A stretch of 5,011 nucleotides of DNA, taken from NCBI GenBank assembly GCA_027056615.1, contig JALUKJ010000082.1:1-5011 (forward strand). The letters run 5' to 3'. This DNA is from Campylobacteraceae bacterium. GTDB taxonomy: Bacteria; Campylobacterota; Campylobacteria; Campylobacterales; Sulfurovaceae. How positions within the stretch are numbered: the stretch's first letter is position 1; each line of letters starts with the position of its first letter. Of this stretch, positions 1-5,011 are shown in pieces. The position numbers and the translations under genes were made by a program. Under the pieces are notes generated by a model. It was not told the DNA's origin and searched no databases. It worked only from the letters and a program-made list of their open reading frames with translations.

Positions 1-58
1 TAAGTGGAATTATATATATAAGTATCTTAAAAAATGTTAAAATATATTAGATTTTTTT

Positions 59-77
59 AGAAAATATAAGATTTTCT
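59..77. repeat. Inverted repeat, 7 bp arms with 5 bp loop
   Basis: AGAAAAT (59-65) and ATTTTCT (71-77) are perfect inverted copies around ATAAG. The stem is AT-rich and weak. On the minus strand it is followed by A's rather than T's, so it does not look like a terminator for asnB. It directly adjoins the palindrome at 78-88. Confidence 0.5.
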
Positions 78-88
78 GTAACAGTTAC
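78..88. repeat. Short palindrome GTAAC-A-GTTAC beside the asnB break
   Basis: Perfect 5 bp arms (78-82 and 84-88) around one base, ending immediately before the stop codon at 89-91 where AsnB homology disappears. It may be part of a terminal inverted repeat, a protein-binding half-site pair, or chance. No family of element is recognised from it. Confidence 0.4.
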
Positions 89-673
89 CTAACCCTCTAA
101 TGAAGTAGACATGGTAGCTCTATCAACTTTACATAAGACATCATCTACCATAAATGTTTTATAGTCCATTGCCATCATCTGTTCATCTATATCATTTCCA
201 TTAAGTCTGTCAAACTCTCTAAAATTAGTTTTATCAAACTCTTTAAATTTTCCATCTACTAAGATATTATCTAAAAAGTCAGGTTCTACTTTGGAAGAGG
301 CTCGTATAAACATCTCTTTTGGGTTAGTGGCATTTAACATATTTTTAAATTTATTGAACTTCATTACTATATTACTTTGTCTTTTTGACTTTGGAAGGAC
401 TCTATTAAAAGAAGAGATAGTTGTCTCAGTAAGTAGATTAACTCCAAATTTTAAAAGAGAATATTTAAGAGGATATTTCTCTTTTAGCTCTATTATCTTT
501 TTAAGTGCAAAGTATTTGCTGTAACCAAAGAAAACCTCATCTCCTCCATCAGCAGAGAGTGCAACAGTTACATCTTTTTTAGCAAGTTTAGAGACTAACA
601 TAGTAGGTAGTGCAGAGTCATCTCCAAATGGTTCATCATAGTAAAAAGGTAGTTTGTCTATTAAATTTAACAT
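89..673 (-). CDS. AsnB-like synthetase-domain fragment, truncated at its C-terminus
   Basis: A 194-residue frame from ATG 671-673, the 3' part of the broken asnB. It keeps YYDEPFGDDSALPT, the synthetase motif LSADGGDEVFFGY and the helix segment DDVLCKVDRATMSTSLEG, then stops. True homology begins 12 codons before this ATG (the DHIEAYF stretch up to about 709), so the ATG is an internal methionine of the ancestral protein. A purine-rich stretch (GAGAAGAGGAG) directly precedes it and could by chance allow initiation, though the same bases encode Arg-Glu-Glu-Glu in the ancestral frame. Without the PPi loop on the other fragment and the missing C-terminal helices, independent activity is unlikely. 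Confidence 0.7.
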   Translation of the reverse strand: MLNLIDKLPFYYDEPFGDDSALPTMLVSKLAKKDVTVALSADGGDEVFFGYSKYFALKKIIELKEKYPLKYSLLKFGVNLLTETTISSFNRVLPKSKRQSNIVMKFNKFKNMLNATNPKEMFIRASSKVEPDFLDNILVDGKFKEFDKTNFREFDRLNGNDIDEQMMAMDYKTFMVDDVLCKVDRATMSTSLEG

Positions 674-696
674 CTCCTCTTCTCTGAAGTAGGCTT

Positions 697-1647
697 CTAT
701 GTGGTCTGTTTTAGAAGTTGGGCAATCTTTTTTGCATCATCTGCTTCATTTAGCTCTTTTTGTTTAAATCCAATAGTAAAAGTATTTAGCTTCTCATTTT
801 GATTTGTTTGAAGAAGTGCTGTAACAGTTGAGCTGTCATAGCCACCACTTAAAAAGACTCCTACAGGTACATCAGAGACCAATCTGAGTTGACAACTATC
901 AATTAAGAGTACCTCTAACTCTTTTTTAATCTCCTCTTGGCTCTTAGTAAACTTATCCATAAGATAGAAATCATATATATCCCAATATTTGTGAATGGTG
1001 TAGCTTTTAGCAGTTAAATCATACTCAATATAGTGAGCAGGTTGGAGTTTATAGCAGTTTTGATAGATTGTATGTGGTGCAGGAATATATCCAAATTGAA
1101 AGTAAAATGGTAAAATCTCTCTGTTTATAACCTTTTTAAAATTTGGATGTTTATGAAACGATTTAATCTCAGAAGAGAAGATAAAGTTCTCATCATTATC
1201 GTAGTAGTAAAGAGGTTTAACTCCAGCTCTATCACGAAGCAAAAAGAGTTTCTGTTTTGGTATGTTGTAGATTACAAAAGCAAACATTCCAATAAACTTT
1301 TCAACAGAGCCAATACCCCACTCTTTGTAGGCATATAGAATCACTTCTGTATCTGAGTGAGAATGAAAGGTATAACCTAGTGACTCTAACTCTTTTTTAA
1401 TATCTTGAAAGTTATAGACCTCTCCATTAAAAACAACAATATAATCTTGACAATAAGAAACAAATGGTTGATGAGCATTAGAAGATATATCTTGTATAGA
1501 GAGTCGATTGTGTCCTAAATAGATGCCATTTTTTTCATCTATATATATACCACTATCATTTGGACCTCGATGCTTTTGTGATACTATCATCTCTTTTAAA
1601 GTATCTTCTAAAGATTGATTAGATAAAAATCCTACTATTCCACACAT
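697..1647 (-). CDS. AsnB-like N-terminal fragment: intact glutaminase domain plus start of the synthetase domain
   Basis: A 316-residue reading frame that is the 5' part of the broken asnB. The Ntn-type glutaminase domain is complete: Cys2 in MCGIVGF, RGPNDSG (27-33), HNRLSI with Arg48, FNGEVYN (73-79) and Asp99 in SHSDTE, all glutamine-binding positions in the family. The synthetase domain begins with the PPi-loop VFLSGGYDSS (265-273); the usual residue at Tyr270 is often Leu, but the Asp and Ser residues are kept. The frame runs out of homology after LLK (residue 313), adding only Gln-Thr-Thr before TAG at 697-699. As a standalone protein it might still hydrolyse glutamine, but it could not complete amide synthesis. 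Confidence 0.8.
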   Translation of the reverse strand: MCGIVGFLSNQSLEDTLKEMIVSQKHRGPNDSGIYIDEKNGIYLGHNRLSIQDISSNAHQPFVSYCQDYIVVFNGEVYNFQDIKKELESLGYTFHSHSDTEVILYAYKEWGIGSVEKFIGMFAFVIYNIPKQKLFLLRDRAGVKPLYYYDNDENFIFSSEIKSFHKHPNFKKVINREILPFYFQFGYIPAPHTIYQNCYKLQPAHYIEYDLTAKSYTIHKYWDIYDFYLMDKFTKSQEEIKKELEVLLIDSCQLRLVSDVPVGVFLSGGYDSSTVTALLQTNQNEKLNTFTIGFKQKELNEADDAKKIAQLLKQTT

Positions 1648-2795
1648 AATGCCTCTTTGTATTGATTGATAATATTTTTGACACTATATCTTTGTGCCTC
1701 TTTTTGACCATTTTCTTGATAGATAGAGTAGAGTTCACTATCATTGAGAAGTAGATTAATAGCTTCTCTAAGACTATTTTTGTCATCTATTGGGTATAAA
1801 ATACCATATTGAGCCACTTCAATATCCTCTTTGAGTTGAAAGTCAATATCACTTGTTGGAGCAAGAATTTCTCTAGGTCCAGAGAGACAATCAGTTGAAA
1901 TAACAGGTGTACCACACACCATAGACTCAATAATAACATTAGGAAATCCCTCTCCCTCCGAGGCTAAGATAAAAATGTCAGAAGCCGTAATATAGTTAAA
2001 TGGGTTTTCTACTCGTCCTAAAAAGTGAACTCTAGGTAGTAAACCTTGTTCTTTAGTATAGGCTTTAAGATTTTGCTCCTCTACCCCATCTCCAATAATA
2101 AGCAGTTCAACATCTTTATCTAACTCTTTTAGTGTATTAATAACACTATAGAGTCTCTTTTCAGAAGAGAGCCTACCTACAGTTATAAGATACTTTCTAT
2201 ATTTTTTAAAAGTAAAATTCTCTATCTTCTCTTGTGATAGTTGTTCAATTTTTGTAATATTATGTGGATTATTAATAACAGTGTAGTCATTAACATAAGG
2301 AAAGTTTTTTAAAAACTCCTCTCGCATTCTTTGGGCAATAAAGATAACTTTATTAGCATATCTATAGAGAAATTTTATAAGATAGAAGTTAATCTTTTTT
2401 GCAAACCCTCCATCTTTTAGATTTCCAATACTTGTAACCTCAACTACTTGAACTTGATGTTTAGCTCCAAATAGTTTAGCTAAAAGGTTAGTAAAGTTTG
2501 CTCTGTATATATGGCTTTGGATTAATGGGGTATTATTCTTTTTAATATATCGCTTCAGCCTAATTGCCAATAGTGGAAGATATAGAAACTTCTTTAAATT
2601 ACTATCATGTTTACTAAGGTTAGAGAGGTATGTAATCTTTACCTCTTTAGGAAGCTTGTAGACATTGTCATTTTCTATACAGAGTAGATTAACCTTTATG
2701 TTCTGTGCTACTAATTCATTAGCAACAATGGCTAAAATACGTTCTGCCCCACCAGAGGTTAATGAGTTTATAAATAGTGTTACTTCTTTTTTCAT
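1635..2795 (-). CDS. Glycosyltransferase family 4 (GT-B fold), surface polysaccharide synthesis
   Basis: Retaining glycosyltransferase of 386 residues, a normal length for GT4, expected to transfer a sugar from a nucleotide-sugar donor to an undecaprenyl-linked acceptor on the cytoplasmic face of the inner membrane. The N-terminal Rossmann domain starts with a beta strand and the acceptor-side loop SGGAER (14-19). The C-terminal donor domain has GRLSSEKR (207-214), IGDG, FLGRVENPF and the EX7E motif (E282 to E290 in EGFPNVIIE), followed by GTPVISTDCLSGPREIL (295-311). The last stretch, with an SGPREIL core, resembles PglA/PglH/PglJ-type GalNAc transferases of Campylobacter, but donor and linkage cannot be read from it. 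There is no signal peptide or membrane helix; basic residues could allow peripheral membrane binding. It has its own ribosome-binding site and probable promoter, and its last 13 bp overlap the asnB start, suggesting translational coupling. No lesion is seen. Confidence 0.92.
   Translation of the reverse strand: MKKEVTLFINSLTSGGAERILAIVANELVAQNIKVNLLCIENDNVYKLPKEVKITYLSNLSKHDSNLKKFLYLPLLAIRLKRYIKKNNTPLIQSHIYRANFTNLLAKLFGAKHQVQVVEVTSIGNLKDGGFAKKINFYLIKFLYRYANKVIFIAQRMREEFLKNFPYVNDYTVINNPHNITKIEQLSQEKIENFTFKKYRKYLITVGRLSSEKRLYSVINTLKELDKDVELLIIGDGVEEQNLKAYTKEQGLLPRVHFLGRVENPFNYITASDIFILASEGEGFPNVIIESMVCGTPVISTDCLSGPREILAPTSDIDFQLKEDIEVAQYGILYPIDDKNSLREAINLLLNDSELYSIYQENGQKEAQRYSVKNIINQYKEALCVE
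1652..1658 (-). promoter_or_regulatory. Ribosome-binding site of asnB inside the glycosyltransferase 3' end
   Basis: The minus strand reads AAAGAGG, four to five bases before the ATG at 1645-1647. It lies within the last codons of the glycosyltransferase. It fixes the asnB start, which is also demanded by the Met-Cys-Gly N-terminus, since Cys2 must become the N-terminal nucleophile. Confidence 0.7.
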
Positions 2796-2803
2796 TAATA
2801 AAG

Positions 2804-2810
2804 CCTTTTT
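2804..2810 (-). promoter_or_regulatory. Ribosome-binding site of the glycosyltransferase
   Basis: The minus strand reads AAAAAGG, eight bases before the ATG at 2793-2795. It supports that ATG, which also gives the usual glycosyltransferase N-terminus. The site overlaps the predicted transcription start of the promoter at 2815-2843. Confidence 0.6.
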
Positions 2811-2814
2811 GAAA

Positions 2815-2843
2815 ATTATAGCATATATGTTGTTTTATGTTAA
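2815..2843 (-). promoter_or_regulatory. Putative sigma70 promoter for the glycosyltransferase-asnB pair
   Basis: Read on the minus strand, TTAACA (2838-2843, five of six matches to TTGACA) is followed by exactly 17 bp and then TATAAT (2815-2820), preceded by TG one base away (extended -10, TGCTATAAT). It sits in the short gap just after the stop of the Wzc-like gene. The expected transcription start, about seven bases downstream near 2808, would fall in the A-run of the ribosome-binding site, leaving a leader of only about a dozen bases. It could raise expression of the two downstream genes independently of the upstream operon promoter. AT-rich gaps throw up TATAAT by chance, but the correct spacing and the extended element argue for function. 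Confidence 0.55.
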
Positions 2844-2846
2844 TTA

Positions 2847-5011
2847 TTATTCTAAAAAGGGAGTTACTTTATGAGTTAGAAGATGTTCACCCTTCTTTTT
2901 GTCCTCTTTTATAATAGTTTTGAGTACTAAACCTATATTAGAAATATTTCTCTCATGAACTATCTTCTCTAGCTCTACAAGAGTTGATTTTTTTGATATA
3001 CCCTCTTGAATCATAATAAGATTTATAGTTGCTAGTTTCATTAAACTTAGTGTCTCTACAGCATTATCATAAGGAGCTGTATCAATAATAATATAATCAT
3101 ATCTATCTTTTAAAAAATCAAGAAGTTCAGATAGCCTGTTTGAGAGTAGTAGTTCATAAGGATTTGGTGGTACAGGACCAGCAGGAATAATATCTAAATT
3201 TTTATAGTCAGTAGAATAGATAATATGTCCAATATTATCTCTTTTGCTTAAGTAGGTACTTACCCCTGCATATTGAGGTGCAATTCCAAAGTGTGTATGT
3301 AGACTTGGATTTTTTAGGTTCAAATCAACAATAATAGTTTTAAAATTTGCATTATTAAATGCTCCTGCAAGGCTAACAACAGTTGTTGTCTTACCCTCTC
3401 CTCTAGTTTTAGAGGTAATCAAAATAATATTTCCCTCTTTATCATGTTTAAATACATGTAGATTAGTAGCTAGTTTATGATAAGCCTCTTTTAGTGAAGT
3501 TGTAGCAAAAATAGCATTTTTATAAAAAGGGATAACTCCATATATTGGAAGTCTACTCATAAGTTGAATATCTTTTTTTGTGGCTACTTTATCTATGAGT
3601 AAAGCACGAATCAATGAGATAAATAGAGCAAATAGAACCCCAACAATAGCCGAAGCAATAAGTAGAATTAATCGTCTAGGTTTAATTGGTATATTAGATG
3701 TATATGCTTGGTCAACCACTTCATAATCAGGAGCTACTGCAACTTTAATTAACTCATTTTCAGACTTCTTTTCTAGTAGATATGTATACATTTTTGAGTT
3801 CACAGTATAATCTCTCTTTAGAGATATTAGTCTGTTCTCTTGTTGAGGAAGCTTTTTTAGAATTTTTTCATATCTATTTTTCTGCTTTTCAAGATTAATA
3901 CGTTTTGCTGTTAGTGTAGATTTAAGATTTTTAATATTTAATAGAATTTTATATTTTATTCGTTTAATCTTTTTCTTGACATTAATTAATTTTGGGTATT
4001 TGTCTGTATATTCAGCCTTTAAATCTTCTTCTTGGGCTTGTAGTTTCTCTAATGTATCTATAAATTTAATAGTTGCTTGGTCATTAAACTCTAAAAGTGT
4101 CGGGCCAATAGCATCAAGGTTTCGATTGTTTAAGATAAAGGTAAGTAAATTTTTGGCAAGTTTCTCTTTTAATGTTAACTCCGATAGCTCTAAATCTATG
4201 CTACTAAGTTTAGTAAAGGAGTCTTGTATTTCTACCTTAGGGTCAATACTATTATACTCTTTATAGTGTTCTAACTCTTTTTCAGATTTTTCTAGTTTTT
4301 TCTTTAGAGAATCAAGTTGCACATTTAAAAAACTTAAAATCTTTTGATTGGTATCTCCCTTCTTTTTAAGACTCTCCTCTATATAGATTTTAATTAGAGT
4401 ATCAATATATCTATTGGCACGTTTAGGTATGGTGTCTTGAAAAGAGATTTGAACTAAATTTGCCTTAGGGTCAATTTGAGAAACTTTTAGTCGGCTTCTT
4501 ATAATTGTCTCATAAATATGACGTAAAGAGCCATTGAAAACAATTTGAATAGGTTGACTAAAAGATGCTTTTTTTGTAACTATTCCTGAAAAATATGGTG
4601 TTTGAATCTCTTGATTAAAAGGATATTTTTCAGACTCTCTAAGCTCTTTACTTGACAAGACAAATCCACTCTTTTTTGGAATAATCATAATTTTATGGTA
4701 TGAATTTGCAGAAAATTCACCACTAAGCTGAATATCTATTGGAGAGTTTTCATACTCCTCAACCATTTTATGGTTCTTTTTTTGAAAATATTGTATTGAA
4801 AAGTCAACTTTTTCTAAAACTTTGCTATTTATTTTAAATGTTTGAAGACTCAATATCTCTTGTTTAATCCCTACGGTATTGGTTGTATTAATACTATCAC
4901 GTAATAAATCGGCTGTTTTGAGTTGATGATTTATTTTAACTTTTATAATAGCCTTTGATTCATAAGTAGATGGAATAAAATATAAATAGCCATAAGTTGC
5001 TATTATTGTTA
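2847..5011 (-). CDS. Wzc-like polysaccharide co-polymerase / BY-kinase-type ATPase (5' end beyond window)
   Basis: Inner-membrane protein that sets chain length and supports export of capsule or exopolysaccharide in Wzx/Wzy-type systems. The frame is open to the right edge, so the start is outside; 720 residues are visible, counted here from the codon at 5007-5009. A TTG at 4851-4853 could be mistaken for a start, but the 52 codons before it read as ordinary Wzz domain, including the end of the first membrane segment (IIATYGYLYFIPSTYESKA). Then come a Lys/Glu-rich coiled-coil region (about 190-400), a proline motif (IPIKPRR) and a second membrane segment (about 447-471). The cytoplasmic domain has Walker A GEGKTT (537-542, DNA 3384-3401), a Walker A'-like VDLNLKNP (D562) and Walker B IIIDTAP (D643). 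It is unlike typical BY-kinases in three ways: EX2RX2R is EAYHKLA (508-514), the second Asp of DxD is Asn564, and no tyrosine occurs in the C-terminal tail. The family is clear; kinase activity is doubtful. Confidence 0.93.
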   Translation of the reverse strand, partial: TIIATYGYLYFIPSTYESKAIIKVKINHQLKTADLLRDSINTTNTVGIKQEILSLQTFKINSKVLEKVDFSIQYFQKKNHKMVEEYENSPIDIQLSGEFSANSYHKIMIIPKKSGFVLSSKELRESEKYPFNQEIQTPYFSGIVTKKASFSQPIQIVFNGSLRHIYETIIRSRLKVSQIDPKANLVQISFQDTIPKRANRYIDTLIKIYIEESLKKKGDTNQKILSFLNVQLDSLKKKLEKSEKELEHYKEYNSIDPKVEIQDSFTKLSSIDLELSELTLKEKLAKNLLTFILNNRNLDAIGPTLLEFNDQATIKFIDTLEKLQAQEEDLKAEYTDKYPKLINVKKKIKRIKYKILLNIKNLKSTLTAKRINLEKQKNRYEKILKKLPQQENRLISLKRDYTVNSKMYTYLLEKKSENELIKVAVAPDYEVVDQAYTSNIPIKPRRLILLIASAIVGVLFALFISLIRALLIDKVATKKDIQLMSRLPIYGVIPFYKNAIFATTSLKEAYHKLATNLHVFKHDKEGNIILITSKTRGEGKTTTVVSLAGAFNNANFKTIIVDLNLKNPSLHTHFGIAPQYAGVSTYLSKRDNIGHIIYSTDYKNLDIIPAGPVPPNPYELLLSNRLSELLDFLKDRYDYIIIDTAPYDNAVETLSLMKLATINLIMIQEGISKKSTLVELEKIVHERNISNIGLVLKTIIKEDKKKGEHLLTHKVTPFLE

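Larger units (their letters stand above)
1..88. other. AT-rich sequence with no gene, abutting the broken end of asnB
   Basis: None of the three minus-strand frames continues AsnB homology past position 91, and none of the frames here gives a recognisable protein. The segment has a TA run (10-20), two inverted repeats (59-77 and 78-88) and a chance-like TATAAT on the minus strand at 9-14 that would point off the left edge. It may be intergenic sequence or the edge of an inserted element; too little is present to tell. Confidence 0.5.
89..1647 (-). pseudogene. asnB: asnB-like glutamine amidotransferase / asparagine synthetase, frameshifted and C-terminally truncated
   Basis: Class II glutamine-dependent amidotransferase: the N-terminal domain frees ammonia from glutamine and the C-terminal ATP-pyrophosphatase domain activates a carboxylate with ATP. 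In polysaccharide loci, relatives such as WbpS are linked to amidation of uronic-acid sugars, which is the likelier role here than free asparagine synthesis (inference). The gene is broken twice. At an A4 run (plus-strand T's at 709-712) the frame is lost. One extra A would restore LLKTDHIEAYFREEEMLN, exactly the expected family sequence. The joined product would be about 519 residues. It then stops at TAG (89-91) just after MSTSLEG, where the family continues with an Arg-x-Pro-Phe-Leu-Asp-like segment. No frame in positions 1-88 resumes homology, so roughly 100 residues are missing. The frameshift alone might be a sequencing error; the truncation is not explained that way. Confidence 0.82.

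Noticed and set aside
9..14. Minus-strand promoter (TATAAT) pointing off the left edge
   Set aside because: It lies in a TA dinucleotide run with no -35 hexamer at suitable spacing (TTAACA is about 20 bp away), and no downstream gene is visible.
59..77. Rho-independent terminator after asnB
   Set aside because: The stem is nearly all A/T, and on the minus strand it is followed by an A-rich stretch, not a T-tract.
291..524. Plus-strand open frame opposite the asnB 3' fragment, with hydrophobic stretches
   Set aside because: The opposite strand carries clear AsnB motifs; the hydrophobicity is the expected complement of Lys/Glu/Asn codons.
697..712. Programmed -1 ribosomal frameshift joining the two asnB fragments
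   Set aside because: The direction fits, but the site (T CTA AAA C) is not a canonical X XXY YYZ heptamer. No strong downstream hairpin is seen, and the joined product would still be truncated.
2665..2874. Plus-strand open frame across the promoter gap and the glycosyltransferase 5' end
   Set aside because: It is antisense to a well-supported gene, has no recognisable protein features and no convincing upstream signals; a shadow of the minus-strand coding.
3976..4266. Plus-strand open frame opposite the Wzc-like coiled coil
   Set aside because: It is the reverse of a Lys/Glu-rich coding region, giving a Ser/Phe/Leu-rich translation typical of shadow frames.

Overview
The window is strongly AT-rich. 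All three genes lie on the minus strand, so they read from the right edge towards the left, with AT-ending codons and frequent AGA, TTA and AAA. Base composition, codon use and protein style suggest a low-GC bacterium, possibly a Campylobacterota relative (Sulfurimonas, Sulfurovum or Arcobacter type). That assignment is an impression, because there is no rRNA or marker gene here. The content is part of a cell-surface polysaccharide (capsule, exopolysaccharide or O-antigen) locus.

Layout in transcription order. (1) 5011 to 2847: a Wzc-like protein, with a Wzz chain-length domain, a periplasmic coiled coil, a second membrane segment and a cytoplasmic BY-kinase-type P-loop ATPase. The frame is open through the right edge, so the 5' end is missing. 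(2) 2846 to 2796: a 50 bp gap with a good sigma70-type promoter (TTAACA, 17 bp, TGCTATAAT context) just ahead of the next gene. (3) 2795 to 1635: a GT4-family glycosyltransferase with intact motifs. (4) 1647 to 89: an asparagine-synthetase (AsnB/WbpS)-like amidotransferase that overlaps the glycosyltransferase by 13 bp and carries two lesions. One is a one-base frameshift at a short A-run near 709-712. The other is an abrupt loss of homology at residue Gly just before position 91, about 100 residues short of the family. (5) 88 to 1: AT-rich sequence with no gene, holding two adjacent inverted repeats right at the broken end of asnB.

The genes would work together as follows (inference from families): the glycosyltransferase adds a sugar to a lipid-linked repeat unit on the cytoplasmic face, the AsnB-like enzyme would amidate a carboxylated (uronic acid) sugar precursor or unit, and the Wzc-like protein governs polymer length and export. 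Two things stand out. The Wzc-like protein keeps its ATP-binding loops but has lost several hallmarks of tyrosine autophosphorylation. The amidotransferase appears to be decaying, possibly cut by a mobile element or rearrangement whose edge lies at about 88-91. No clearly new system is visible.
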